From: Montanilutibacter psychrotolerans
Lineage (GTDB): Bacteria; Pseudomonadota; Gammaproteobacteria; Xanthomonadales; Xanthomonadaceae
Assembly: GCF_003719825.1 (NCBI RefSeq)
Contig: NZ_RIBS01000002.1
Location: 248,001 to 312,000, forward strand
DNA length: 64,000 nt
Direction: 5' to 3'
How positions within the stretch are numbered: position 1 is the stretch's first letter; each line of letters starts with the position of its first letter. Positions 5,756-15,225 of the stretch are shown one piece after another. The position numbers were made by a program, and so were the translations under genes. The notes under the pieces are model-generated. The model was given only the letters and a program-made list of their open reading frames with translations. It was not told the origin of the DNA and searched no databases.

Positions 5756-8602
5756 TCAGGCTTCCGTCACCACCGGCTTTGCGCCGCCCTTGGCGACGAC
5801 TGGTGGCGCATCGATATCCCCCAACGCACGTCGCAGCACCGCCACCGGCTGCGCCCACGGCGAGCCCGGTCGGCGCTTGCTGGTGCACAGCGTGAGTTCC
5901 GACGGTTGGAACACGTTGACGTTGTGCGTGTTGGGCGTGGTCAGCACGTACTGCGCGCGCGTCTGCTTGAGGAACGCGCCGACCTTGTCGATGTTGAAGA
6001 TGTCCAGGTGGGCGAACGGTTCGTCGATGAAAACGAACCCGCCCGGACGATGCTCGTCGCGCATCAGCGCCACCAGCAACAGCAGCGACTTCATAACCTG
6101 CTGGCCACCCGATGCCTCGCCATCGTCCAGCCCGATCCAGCCCTTCTTGTCGAACTCGAAGCGCACCGACAGGCCCAGCTGGGCCAGCGCGAGGTCGTCG
6201 TTGGCGATCTCGGGCTGGTCCACTTCCACGCCGATACCGGCCAGCTCGGCCAGGAAGCGCAGGTTCCGCGAGTACTGGCGGACGGTCGCACGCAGCACGT
6301 TGAGGTAGGCGCCGCGCGCATCCTCGATGATCTGCTTGCCGCGCTCCAGGTGACGATGGCGCGCGTCGAGATCGTGCTTGAGCGTGTCGTGGTCGGACGC
6401 GAGTTTGTCGCGCAGGGGCAGACAGGTGTCGTCGGTCTGCCAATGGCCGTCGGCGAGGCGACGCTCCAGGCGGTCGATCTCGCGACGCACCGCCTGCGGT
6501 GATTCGAACCGCTCGCGCAGCTCGGCCAGTGCCTGCGGGTGCCGCCACTGCGACGGCATGCCGGCGCGGCGCCGGCGGTAATCGGCGATGCGTTGCGCCC
6601 GTTCGCCGCGTTGCTGCTGCAGCAGGCGTTCGTGATCGAGCACCTGGCGCCGCGCCTGTTCGATGGCGGCCTCGATGCGTACGCGCTGCTTGTCGTAGCC
6701 GCCCATCACCTCGCGCGCCACCTTCAACGCGGTGTCGCTGCTCTGGTGCGCGGCCAGCGCCTGCACGCCTTCGTTCTCGAGCTCGCGACGCTGCGCCGCG
6801 GCCAGCGCGAACTCCTCCGCCCGCGCCGCCAACTGGTCGGCCGAGTCGATGCCCTTGAGGCGGGATTCGGCATCGGCGATGCGCTGCTGCAGCGCGCCGC
6901 GTTCGTCACGCAGTGCGCGGCGCTCGTCGTCCAGCGTCTGCCGGCGCTGCTCGCCGCGGCGCAGCTGCAGCTCGCGCGCCGCCTTGCCGAAGTAGAAATC
7001 CTCGACGCCCATGTGGCGGCCGCCACGACGCTCGCGGAAATAGCCCTGCGGCGTGATCCAATCCTGGTCGCGTGGCAGCTTGCTGCCTTCGTCCACGTCG
7101 TCGACGCGACGGATCCGGTCGAGCTGTCGCACCAGCCAGTCCGGCGGCGGCGCGTCGAACGCGATCACTTCCAGCAGCGAGCCACGGCTGGGCCGCACGT
7201 GCTTCTCGCGGTCGGCCACCACGAAGTGACGATAGCGGTGCTGCTCGCCCAACTGGTATGCGCGGCGTTGATCGGACGGGTCGTCCAGCAGCACCACATG
7301 GCGTGAACCGGCCAGCACCGCTTCCACCGCGCCCTGCCATTGCGGGTCGGTGACTTCGACGGTCTCGCTGAGCATGCGATGGCCGATGCCGGCCTGTTCC
7401 AGCGCACGCCGGAACGTGGTCTCGAACTCCGGCGTGTGGCGACGGCCGCTCTGCCATGCGCTGCGTTCGTTCTCCAGTTGTGCCAGCTCATGCTTGACCT
7501 GGTACTCGCGCTGACCGACCACCGCGAAACGTTCGCGATCGGTTTCCAGTTGCCGCGCCAGCGCGCCCAGGTCGGCGTCCGCATCGGCGGCCACCTGCTG
7601 CAACAGGTGGGCGTGCTGCTGCACGATCACCTCGTTGCGTTCGAAGCGGACACGCGCGGCGGTGAAGGCCTCGGTGGCGGCGCGATGCGCCTGTTCGGCA
7701 CGCTGCGCGCTGGCGACGGCCTCGGCGGCATCGTCGTCGAGGCGGGCGATCGCCTGGTGCTGCTGGTCGAGCTGCTCGACGGCGTCGGCGTGCCGGCGGC
7801 GCAGGCCAACGAGCGCAGCCTGGCCACCTAGCAACGCGCTGCGTTGCTCGGCCAACTCGATGCGCGGCAATGTCTGGCTTTCCAGTTGCACTCGCTCATC
7901 TTTCAGCGCCTGCCATTCCTGGTAGCTGCGCGCGCGCGCCTCGGCCTGCTCCAGGCTGAGGCCCAGTTGCGCCAGCTGCTGACCCAGCAAGCCCAGCTCG
8001 CGTTCGGCCTCGTGCTGATCGCTGCGCGCGCGCTGGTAGTCGTCGAGCACGGCCTTGTCGCCGAACACATCGAACACCAGGTCCAGCAGCGCCTTGGGCG
8101 GCAGCTGGCACAGCTTGTCGGTGGCGCCTTGTTCCAGCGACAACACGCGACGGATCGCCTGCGACAGGCCGGCGCCTTCCAGGCGCACGCGGTAATCGCG
8201 CAGGCCCAGCCAGTCGTTGCGCTGTTCGAGTTGCTCGATCGACGCGTCGCCGGCCACCACCGCGTACTGCCGGTTCCATTCGCCGCCCTTCTTCTGGATG
8301 CGCACGGCCAGCGTCACCAGCGGGTCCATCAACGGGAAGAACGGACGCGAGCCGGTCGGGCCCTGCGGATTGCCCACCACCGCGCGCAGCCACGCGTACG
8401 GGCGGCCGTTGTGGCGCAGGTAGTTCTTGTAGTCGCGGTTGCCGGCGCAATCGATGGTCAGCAGCGTGCGCAGTGCGTCCAGCAGCGTGGTCTTGCCCGA
8501 ACCGTTGGGGCCAACCACCGTGATGATGTTGGCATCCATGGGCAGGGTGAAGCGCTGCCAGTAGTCCCAGTGGACGAGTTCGAGCGAACGGAAATCAAAC
8601 AT
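5756..8602 (-). CDS. mksB: MksB-type SMC ATPase of a bacterial condensin
   Basis: A 948-residue SMC-like ATPase. The head is split: Walker A GPNGSGKTT at residues 31-39, long coiled coils in the middle with a hinge-like region, then the signature ASGGQQ and Walker B FVFIDEPFAHLD near the C-terminus. Length and operon place fit MksB, the SMC of the MukBEF-like MksBEF complex, which compacts and segregates DNA or acts against plasmids. Its ATG overlaps the end of mksE by 8 bases, so the two are probably translationally coupled. It is much shorter than E. coli MukB. A JetC of a Wadjet system is the alternative, but no JetD nuclease gene is adjacent. Confidence 0.8.
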   Translation of the reverse strand: MFDFRSLELVHWDYWQRFTLPMDANIITVVGPNGSGKTTLLDALRTLLTIDCAGNRDYKNYLRHNGRPYAWLRAVVGNPQGPTGSRPFFPLMDPLVTLAVRIQKKGGEWNRQYAVVAGDASIEQLEQRNDWLGLRDYRVRLEGAGLSQAIRRVLSLEQGATDKLCQLPPKALLDLVFDVFGDKAVLDDYQRARSDQHEAERELGLLGQQLAQLGLSLEQAEARARSYQEWQALKDERVQLESQTLPRIELAEQRSALLGGQAALVGLRRRHADAVEQLDQQHQAIARLDDDAAEAVASAQRAEQAHRAATEAFTAARVRFERNEVIVQQHAHLLQQVAADADADLGALARQLETDRERFAVVGQREYQVKHELAQLENERSAWQSGRRHTPEFETTFRRALEQAGIGHRMLSETVEVTDPQWQGAVEAVLAGSRHVVLLDDPSDQRRAYQLGEQHRYRHFVVADREKHVRPSRGSLLEVIAFDAPPPDWLVRQLDRIRRVDDVDEGSKLPRDQDWITPQGYFRERRGGRHMGVEDFYFGKAARELQLRRGEQRRQTLDDERRALRDERGALQQRIADAESRLKGIDSADQLAARAEEFALAAAQRRELENEGVQALAAHQSSDTALKVAREVMGGYDKQRVRIEAAIEQARRQVLDHERLLQQQRGERAQRIADYRRRRAGMPSQWRHPQALAELRERFESPQAVRREIDRLERRLADGHWQTDDTCLPLRDKLASDHDTLKHDLDARHRHLERGKQIIEDARGAYLNVLRATVRQYSRNLRFLAELAGIGVEVDQPEIANDDLALAQLGLSVRFEFDKKGWIGLDDGEASGGQQVMKSLLLLVALMRDEHRPGGFVFIDEPFAHLDIFNIDKVGAFLKQTRAQYVLTTPNTHNVNVFQPSELTLCTSKRRPGSPWAQPVAVLRRALGDIDAPPVVAKGGAKPVVTEA

Positions 8603-9443
8603 GGTTCGCGTCCTCGGCGTGCGCGGTGGAAGGCGTGTCGTGGTCGCTGTCGACGACCGCGTCGTTCAGCCCGTGGTCTGCGCTGCCGACGGGCGTTTCA
8701 TCGTGTTCTTCGTCGTGCGACGAGCCGGGCGGCAGTTCCGCGCCATCGGCGTCCTGCGCCACATCGGCATCCACCGATGCCTCCGAGTCCGCAGTTGCGT
8801 CCTCCCGATCCTCCGGAAACAACAGGTCCGACAGCGCGCCATCGAGGATCCGCCGTGCGGTGCGCTCATAGTCGAACACCAGGTCCAGCAGCGGCCCCTC
8901 GGCGATTTCGCCGCCGCGCAGGCGCTGGATGAAGCCGTGCCGCGCCAGTTGGCCCAGGTTGACGTTGATGCGCATTTTGCCGCCGAGCTTGTCGCCGAAG
9001 TCGGCCAGCAGCGTGCGTTCGGCCAGCAGCGGGGCAATGTCGGGATCGACCGGGATGGGCTTGCGATCGGCAAACATCTGCGACTGCGCGGCGTCTTCGG
9101 CCTTCTGTCGCTCCAACTGACGCTGGCGCTTGGGCAGGATGATCAGCGCCCACACCACCACCAGCAGCGCGATCGCGTCGCGGTCCAACTGGAGGGTGTT
9201 GGACAGCCAGCCGCCGTCGGTGGAAAACACGGCGCGCTCGCTCGAGCGTGCCAGCCCCACGCCGATGTACGCGCTGTACGGATGCTCGCGCAACACCAGC
9301 CCGACGGCGGCCAGGCGGCGGTCGAGCTCTTCGCGGAAGTGGTCGTCCAGCAGTGCGCGCCGCGCCAGTTCGTCCTCGCGTGGCAGCCAGCGGTGCGCGA
9401 GCAGGCGCGCGACCAGCGAGGCGATCTCGTCTTCGATCGACAT
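8595..9443 (-). CDS. mksE: MksE-like (DUF4194/MukE-like) condensin subunit
   Basis: A 282-residue protein. The first 200 or so residues carry winged-helix-like elements (DEIASLVARLLAHRWLPRE, then LLADFGDKLGGKMRINVNLGQLARHGFI), typical of the MukE/MksE/JetB group that bridges the kleisin and the SMC. The C-terminal 80 residues are low complexity, mainly Asp, Glu, Ala and Ser, and look disordered. Its ATG shares one base with the stop codon of mksF, and its 3' end overlaps mksB. The three genes thus form one tight operon in the order kleisin, MukE-like, SMC. Confidence 0.75.
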   Translation of the reverse strand: MSIEDEIASLVARLLAHRWLPREDELARRALLDDHFREELDRRLAAVGLVLREHPYSAYIGVGLARSSERAVFSTDGGWLSNTLQLDRDAIALLVVVWALIILPKRQRQLERQKAEDAAQSQMFADRKPIPVDPDIAPLLAERTLLADFGDKLGGKMRINVNLGQLARHGFIQRLRGGEIAEGPLLDLVFDYERTARRILDGALSDLLFPEDREDATADSEASVDADVAQDADGAELPPGSSHDEEHDETPVGSADHGLNDAVVDSDHDTPSTAHAEDANHV

Positions 9444-10735
9444 CAGGTGTCCTTTGCAGCAGGTAGCAGGGCGCCGGCGCTGATGGCGCGGACCTGCGGG
9501 TGATGGGGTAGCTCGACCAGCGTGGGTTCGATCGACAATTGCAGTGGCAGCCGTGCGATCTCGGCCACCGGGCCTTCCAGCGCGGCCGATTCGCGGTCGC
9601 CCAGCAGCGTCAGCAACGACAGGCGCCACGCGCTGTCGGCATAGCTCTGGCCGGGCACCAGTTCCGACAGCGCAGGCAGGTCGGCAACGCCCGCCAGCGA
9701 ACCCAGGCGGTCGCGCCAGTGCAGCAGCGGCGACAGGTCTTCTTCCTGGGTTTCGACCACCGCCGTTTCCGGCGCGCTTTCGGCCGGCGGCAACACGGTG
9801 GCCTCGGCCATCGCGCGCTCGCGATCGACCAGCTCGAATTCCGCCACGTCCAGCGCGATGCCATCCAACACCCAGCGCGGCGGCAGCGGCAGGCAGTGCG
9901 CGTGGTCCACCTGCGACACCAGATCCGCCGCATCGCGGCCGCGCAGCCATTCCACCAGGTCGCTCGACGACAGCCCGGTGTCGCCCAGGTGGACGCGGTG
10001 CTGGTCGATCTGGTTGAGCGCGCGCTGGAATACGCCGGTCTGGCGCAGGAGTGCGCTCTGTGCGCGCCCGACCGCCTGCGCCATGCGGTGCGTGGTCGAT
10101 TCCAGTCCCGGGTCCTCGGAGATCGACTGGATCACCCTCGTGCCTTTCTCGATCCAGTGCCACACCGAATCCAGCGACGCGGCCGCGGCACGGATGCGGT
10201 GCTCGGACCCCGACAGCACCGCGCGGTCGAAATCGTCCTTGAGCTCGTTCATGCGCGACAGCAGGTGGCCCAGTTCCTCCGCGCCCACTCGGCCCATTGC
10301 CTGGCCGGCGGCGAGCTGCGCGGTGATGTAGCCCAGTCCGTCGTGGTCGTCGTCGTCGAACTGCAGCAACCCGGCCACGGCAGTGAGCGCCTTGCGGCCC
10401 AACGGGCTGATCCGGTAGCGCGTTGTCGCCGCGTCCCAGACCAGCAGGTCGTGCTCCTTCAGGCGCGCGACCACCGTGTCGAGCTTGGTGGCATCCAGGT
10501 AGGCCAACTGCTCGCGGATCTCCTGCAGCGACCATTCCGGCGCCTCGGCTCGCGCTCCCAGGGTGCGCAGCACCAACAGGCGCGCCAGCACGCCGCCCTC
10601 GCCACCGTGGAACAGCGCGGTGAACGCACGCAGCATGTCGCGCCCGCGCAACAGCGGGAACAGTGCGGAGATGTCGTCGGCTTCGATGCCCGGGGCAAGG
10701 AATTCGTGCAGCGGCTCAGGGGAATCGGAAGTCAT
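9443..10735 (-). CDS. mksF: MksF-like kleisin subunit of the condensin
   Basis: A 430-residue protein, first in the condensin operon. An N-terminal winged-helix part (residues about 15-115, with SLQEIREQLAYLDATKLDTVVARLKEHDLLVW) is followed by long helices and a C-terminal region ending in LPHHPQVRAISAGALLPAA, as in MukF-like kleisins that link the two SMC heads. I took the ATG at 10735; an upstream reading adds a proline-rich stretch encoded by the G-rich tract. The TGA overlaps the mksE start codon. JetA of Wadjet systems is the close alternative. Confidence 0.7.
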   Translation of the reverse strand: MTSDSPEPLHEFLAPGIEADDISALFPLLRGRDMLRAFTALFHGGEGGVLARLLVLRTLGARAEAPEWSLQEIREQLAYLDATKLDTVVARLKEHDLLVWDAATTRYRISPLGRKALTAVAGLLQFDDDDHDGLGYITAQLAAGQAMGRVGAEELGHLLSRMNELKDDFDRAVLSGSEHRIRAAAASLDSVWHWIEKGTRVIQSISEDPGLESTTHRMAQAVGRAQSALLRQTGVFQRALNQIDQHRVHLGDTGLSSSDLVEWLRGRDAADLVSQVDHAHCLPLPPRWVLDGIALDVAEFELVDRERAMAEATVLPPAESAPETAVVETQEEDLSPLLHWRDRLGSLAGVADLPALSELVPGQSYADSAWRLSLLTLLGDRESAALEGPVAEIARLPLQLSIEPTLVELPHHPQVRAISAGALLPAAKDT

Positions 10736-11058
10736 CAAGCCAGGAACGGTGGGGCAGGTGGGGATGATAGGGGATGGGGGCGGGGGAGGGGCCGGTGGAG
10801 GGAAGAGGCCCGGCACTGGCTCGGCTAAGTGCTTGATGCAGAAAGGACGGTGTGCGCTTCTTGGTTGGGCTGACTAGGGGGGGCGATTGCCCCTGTCGGC
10901 GAAAGCGCGGTTACCGCGGGCTCGATCTCCCGGCCACGTACGCGGTCGGCCGGATTGATCCTGGCGCGGTCGGGCCAGGCATACTCGGCGCGCCCGTCGC
11001 GGTGAGCCGCGCGCGACGGGCATTGCCGCCAGTCCGTCCACTTCCGGTGCCATCGCCC
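10736..11058. promoter_or_regulatory. mksF upstream region with a G-quadruplex-prone tract
   Basis: Six runs of four or five G lie at 10751-10791 on the plus strand, separated by 1 to 6 bases, about 16 bases upstream of the mksF start. They would be C-rich in the mksF message and G-rich on its template strand. The rest of the gap, between divergent genes, is GC-rich and shows no clear -35/-10 pair that I trust. Confidence 0.5.
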
Positions 11059-11400
11059 GTGACCAGCTTCCATGCATTCGCCGCCCCGCTGATGTTTTTG
11101 CTCCTGGGTTCCGAGTCCGATCGCGTCGACGTGCCACCGTCGCCAACGCCCTCGATGACGCTCGAACGGTGCGCCGTGGAAGTGCCCGAGCAAGCGGCCA
11201 AGTTCCAGCGCCTGGAGAGCGAAGCGCAGCGGCTCAAGGCGGCATACGACAAACAGCCAACGCCCGAAAACGAAGCCGCCGTACTTGCGGCGGTGGACGC
11301 GATGACCGAGCAGTTGATGGCTCGGGCGCCGTTGGAATATCAGTGCGAGCAGCTCCAGCGAGCGTCGCAGGTAGAGGCGGCCAAGCGAGCCGTCGACTGA
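11059..11400 (+). CDS. Small hypothetical protein, possibly exported
   Basis: A frame of 113 residues starting at GTG 11059, with an ATG at 11092 as the alternative. The N-terminus is weakly signal-like. The rest is one or two long helices, rich in Glu, Gln, Lys and Ala, with two cysteines (ERCAVEV and YQCEQL) about 57 residues apart. Codon use resembles the surrounding genes. I know no family and the start is uncertain, so the gene call is tentative. Confidence 0.4.
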   Translation: MTSFHAFAAPLMFLLLGSESDRVDVPPSPTPSMTLERCAVEVPEQAAKFQRLESEAQRLKAAYDKQPTPENEAAVLAAVDAMTEQLMARAPLEYQCEQLQRASQVEAAKRAVD

Positions 11401-12147
11401 CGCAGCCTGAGCAGCGCCGCGGGGCACGCCCGGATACGTCGGGCTGGGCTGGACCATGCCGTGAGGCTGGGCAATGCGCATTCGCGCGGCGGGGTGCGCC
11501 GTAATGCCGCTTGCGGGCCTGCTGATTGCAGGCCTGCCCTTGACTGGCGTGGATCGGTTCGCGTTCGAACCTCGCGTCCTGCGGGTGCGGGCACGGCCGT
11601 CCACTCCCACCCAATGCGGTCAGTCGATGCAGTCACTGCTTGTGATGAATCGCCGCGTCGTTGTGTCGGGGATTTTCCTGGAGGCCTGAACCGCAACGGT
11701 TCGACACGCTTGAACGCGTGACGGGCTGTCGTTGCCATGCGTTTTGCGGGCACCGACTTGTCTAGAGTGAACCCGCCACGCGCGTGCTTGTGACGGCGCG
11801 AGCGGGTGGATGGCCGCGCCGCAGGCGGGCAGTGGGTTTTGCGGAATCGCAACGGGCATAGGCAAAGCCGTAGGCACGCAGGAAGCGTGCTGGCACCAAC
11901 GGACTCAAGGATGAGGCCCATGAACATCTCGATGTTTCCTCGACCGCTTCGCCGTCGTGCCAGGCCGCCCGGGGCGCACGTTCGGCCGGACGATTGCCCG
12001 CGGCCTGATGGCGGCGGCGAGGTGGCGACGGAAGACCGTCAAGCGGTGGACACGCCCTCACCGGCAGTGGCGGTTGCGTCGTGCACACCGTCGGATCAGG
12101 CCGCGCCGTCCGACCCGGACGATGGGCACGAGGGAAGGGTCGGCGTG
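11401..12147. other. Intergenic stretch without a confident gene
   Basis: No gene is well supported here. One plus-strand frame at 11474-11689 (71 residues) has a hydrophobic N-terminus and ends in the plausible segment MNRRVVVSGIFLEA, so it may be a small or decayed exported protein. A frame from 11921 would extend the next gene upstream with a basic, proline-rich low-complexity leader. No terminator or repeat stands out. Confidence 0.4.
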
Positions 12148-12600
12148 GTGATCATCATGGTTCTGCGGGTGCTGGCGATGCTGTTGGGGATGGCCGCCAG
12201 CGTGGCGTCGGCACAATCCGCGCCGGTCCATGACCGCCTCGCTTCTTCCGAATCGGCGCTGCGTGTCACCAAGGTGGATCCCGCACATTACGCGGGTACC
12301 GCCGGAGGTGCCGAAGCGGTGGCGTGCCGCAACTGGCGCCTTTCCACCACCAATGTGGAGCGCTTCTTTCGGCTCAGTGAGCGCTACGAGGAAAGCCCGT
12401 ACAGCCTGTTCTACCAAGGTCCGTGTTCGATCTCGGGAGAGTTGCAGGCGGAAGGACGTACGTGGCGGTTTCAGCTTGACGGTGGGGCGACCGCTACCTG
12501 GACCGGCGGTGGTGAAACCCGTCACTGGGGATGCAGCGCCAAGGAGTGCGAACCGCTGGTGCTCCTTGCTACCGACAGGATGGATCCGGAAGGGACGTAG
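12148..12600 (+). CDS. Secreted hypothetical protein
   Basis: A 150-residue protein with a signal peptide ending near ASA or AQS at about residue 23. The mature domain has four cysteines (VACRNW, GPCSIS, GCSAKEC), two of them close together near the C-terminus, and a strand-rich look (TWRFQLDGGATATW). I chose GTG 12148 because AGGGAAGGG lies 8 bases upstream; ATG 12157 is the alternative, and a far upstream ATG at 11921 gives a long unlikely leader. No family recognised. It probably works in the periplasm. Confidence 0.6.
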   Translation: MIIMVLRVLAMLLGMAASVASAQSAPVHDRLASSESALRVTKVDPAHYAGTAGGAEAVACRNWRLSTTNVERFFRLSERYEESPYSLFYQGPCSISGELQAEGRTWRFQLDGGATATWTGGGETRHWGCSAKECEPLVLLATDRMDPEGT

Positions 12601-12913
12601 GACGGGTTTCAACGCGCCGGATTTGCGGCTGTCCCGTGCGGCGAAAATCCGCACTGCGCAACGTCGCAATCACTGGGTGATTCCACGTGCCGCATTGCGA
12701 CGCGCCGGCAGTCAATCCGCTTGGTCCCACCGTCAGCCGTGCCCAGGTCAGGGGCGACCACGGGCGTGCATCGCGTTCGTTGAGCGTCTTTTCCCCCAAC
12801 AGCACAACCCCACGATCGCAATTCCCTCCGGTGCCCCGAGCCCAGCTCGACCATCGGCGCCGGCGATAGGTCCTATCAGGCCTGCTGGAGTTCCCGCGCG
12901 TTGGAGAGATGCC
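12601..12913. other. Intergenic stretch without a recognised feature
   Basis: About 310 GC-rich bases between the secreted protein and the sequence element at 12914. I see no gene, terminator or repeat that I can support. Confidence 0.4.
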
Positions 12914-12944
12914 TAGCCTGCATCACGCGATCAGCGCCGATCGC
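12914..12944 (+). promoter_or_regulatory. Upstream element shared with the gene at 15506
   Basis: TAGCCTG, CATCACGCGATCA, GCCG and TCGC occur in the same order at 15452-15484, there with two extra bases after the first block. Both copies lie 20 to 22 bases upstream of a hydrolase gene with a signal peptide, so this looks like a common promoter or regulator site. Confidence 0.5.
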
Positions 12945-12964
12945 ATTACCTGCAGGTGCTCACG

Positions 12965-14023
12965 ATGAACGAGAAAGCCCGGTTCCGTCCCGCCATGCTG
13001 GCCGTCGCCATGATCCTGGCCGCCGGTTCGGTTTCCCATCCTGCGGCGACGTCGGAACCACGCCCGTCGGTTGCTACCGTGCAGGTGTCGCCACCGCCCG
13101 ACACGCATTCCGCAAAGCCGCTGTCCTCCATTGCGCAGCCGCCAGTAGCGCCGACGCCCAAACCGCAGCTGCCGGGGGTCTATCGGTTCGACGTGGGCGC
13201 GTTTCGCATCACCGCGTTGAGCGATGGCACGCTGCCACTTGATCTGCACCCGCTCCTGCGCGGGGCGACGGCCGGTCAGATCGAGGCGTTGCTCCACGCG
13301 GGCTTCGCGCGGAACCCGATTGAAACCTCGATCAATGCGTACGTGGTCGACTCAGGTTCGCGCGTGGTGCTCATCGACACGGGCGCGGGCGAGTTGTTTG
13401 GCTCCCTCGGCGGCAAGTTGCCGGAGAGCCTGGCCGCGGCCGGGTACCGGCCCGAGCAGATCAGCGATGTGTTGATCACGCACATCCACACCGATCACTC
13501 CGGCGGTCTGGCGCGCGCCGGGCGGCGGGTCTTTCCCAACGCAACGGTTCACGTTGCCCAGGCCGATGTCGACTTCTTCCTCGATCGCGGCAACTTGGGC
13601 AGGGGATTGGAGCCACGCCATCTGGCGGAGGCGCTGGCGACGATCGAGCCGTACCGGCGTGCCGGAAAGCTGAAGGCATTCACCGGCGAGACCGTCGTGT
13701 TGCCGGGCATCACCGCCATCCCGACACCGGGACACACGCCCGGCCACAGCTTCTATCGGGTCGAAAGCGCGAACGAGCGCATCGAGTTCTGGGGCGACAT
13801 CCTCCACGTGGGCGCGATCCAGCTCCCGCGACCGGATGTCACCATCACCTTCGATGTCGATCAACCCGCCGCCAAGGCGCAGCGCGCACGCCAGTTTGCT
13901 GCGGCGGCCGGCGGGCGGCGACTGGTCGCCGCGGCCCACTTGCCCTTTCCCGGTCTTGGTTACCTCCGTCGAGAAGGAGACGGTTACGCGTGGGTGAGCG
14001 CCGAGTACCGCAATCGCGAATGA
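12965..14023 (+). CDS. Secreted MBL-fold metallo-hydrolase
   Basis: A 352-residue protein with a signal peptide, a proline-rich linker to about residue 70 and a metallo-beta-lactamase fold. The metal motif HIHTDHSGG (HxHxDH) lies near residue 178, a further metal histidine is in TPGHTPGHS (about residue 257), and GDILHVGA gives the bridging aspartate. It resembles the quorum-quenching-lactonase-like group of MBL hydrolases, but the substrate cannot be read from sequence. ATG 12965 gives the signal peptide. A LysR gene follows on the same strand, and its upstream element is shared with the esterase-like gene beyond that LysR. Confidence 0.8.
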   Translation: MNEKARFRPAMLAVAMILAAGSVSHPAATSEPRPSVATVQVSPPPDTHSAKPLSSIAQPPVAPTPKPQLPGVYRFDVGAFRITALSDGTLPLDLHPLLRGATAGQIEALLHAGFARNPIETSINAYVVDSGSRVVLIDTGAGELFGSLGGKLPESLAAAGYRPEQISDVLITHIHTDHSGGLARAGRRVFPNATVHVAQADVDFFLDRGNLGRGLEPRHLAEALATIEPYRRAGKLKAFTGETVVLPGITAIPTPGHTPGHSFYRVESANERIEFWGDILHVGAIQLPRPDVTITFDVDQPAAKAQRARQFAAAAGGRRLVAAAHLPFPGLGYLRREGDGYAWVSAEYRNRE

Positions 14024-14249
14024 GGGCGATCGAGCGCGATCGAGCGCGACAGCGTGGCCAACGCAGGGCTCTCGCGGCACGGTCTGCAAGCAGGCGCGCG
14101 CGTGTAAACCCCGCGCGTGCAGACCGCGCGACGACCGCTGCCGGATTCCGTTGCGCCGTCGGTTCTGGTCTCATGCGCCGGCGTCGTTCCGGAATCGGCT
14201 TCCATCAGCGGGTCGGCGGCGACACCCGCCAACGCTCATGGAGACGACG

Positions 14250-15167
14250 ATGACCCACGCGGAGATCGACAGCGCCCTGCTGCTTGCCCTCAAGGTGGTG
14301 CTCGAAGAGCGCAACGTGACGCGAGCCGCGACCCGTCTTGGCATCACGCAGCCGGCGTTGTCGGGCCGTCTGGCCCGGCTGCGTGAGATCTTCGGCGACG
14401 CCTTGTTCGTTCCGGCGGCCAATGGGCGCGGCGTCGTGCCCACGCCGCGCGCGCAAGCGCTGGAGCACGAATTGCTCCAGGTGCTGGCCGGCCTCAAGCG
14501 GCTGGTGGACCCGCCGGCGCAGTTCGATCCGGTCACCAGTACGCGCACGTTCGTCGTTGCGCTATTCGACACGCCTGCCGCCGTCCTGGCGCCCGACCTG
14601 AGCGCGCGGGTGCAGGCCGCGGCACCCTTGGCAAAACTGGCGTTCATCCATCCGCCCGCCGACGTGCTGGACCGCCTCGAACAGGGACAGATCGACCTGC
14701 TGGTCACCGGCCCGGAAGGTCTGCCGGGCGACCTCATGCAGCGACCGTTGTGGGCGGACGGATTCCGAACGGCGCAGCGCAAGGGACACCCGCGTGGCGT
14801 GGGGCCGCTGGACCTCGATACGTTCTGCACGCTCGACCACCTGATCGTCTCGTCACAGGGAGGGCGATTCGCGGGCGTGGTGGACGATCAGTTGCTGGCC
14901 TTGGGCCGTTCGCGGAACGTCCGCTTCTCGATCCAGAGTTACGCGCTCGCCCCGCTGATTCTCGCCAGCACCGATTGCGTGTGCACGTTGCCGACCCGAT
15001 TCCTGAGCCAGTTCGCCGACCAGTTGGAGTTCTCGGATCCGCCGGTCGAGTTGTCCGACATCCGGCTGGCGCTGGTGTGGCATCCGCGAAGCCACCAGGA
15101 TGCCAGCCACGTCTGGCTGCGACAGCAGTTCTACCTGTCCGCGCAACTGGACGTCGCCTTGCCGTGA
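14250..15167 (+). CDS. LysR family transcriptional regulator
   Basis: A 305-residue regulator. The N-terminal winged helix-turn-helix includes LLLALKVVLEERNVTRAATRLGITQPALSGRLARLREIF (in parts, residues about 8-45), followed by a LysR substrate-binding domain from about residue 95. ATG 14250 has GGAG 6 bases upstream. It sits between the MBL hydrolase and the secreted alpha/beta hydrolase, all on the same strand, which suggests it regulates one or both. The inducer is unknown. Confidence 0.85.
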   Translation: MTHAEIDSALLLALKVVLEERNVTRAATRLGITQPALSGRLARLREIFGDALFVPAANGRGVVPTPRAQALEHELLQVLAGLKRLVDPPAQFDPVTSTRTFVVALFDTPAAVLAPDLSARVQAAAPLAKLAFIHPPADVLDRLEQGQIDLLVTGPEGLPGDLMQRPLWADGFRTAQRKGHPRGVGPLDLDTFCTLDHLIVSSQGGRFAGVVDDQLLALGRSRNVRFSIQSYALAPLILASTDCVCTLPTRFLSQFADQLEFSDPPVELSDIRLALVWHPRSHQDASHVWLRQQFYLSAQLDVALP

Positions 15168-15225
15168 CGTGCGCGCGCCTTCCAGCGGGCGCAGGATCTC
15201 GCTGACGACGGGCCATCCGGTGTGC

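Noticed and set aside
5756-10735. Wadjet plasmid-defence system
   Set aside because: Three subunits could fit, but the nuclease JetD is missing and the SMC length fits MksB.
10825-11610. 261-residue minus-strand frame
   Set aside because: Arg/Gly-rich, low-complexity translation, no ribosome-binding site, and it covers a better plus-strand frame at 11059-11400.
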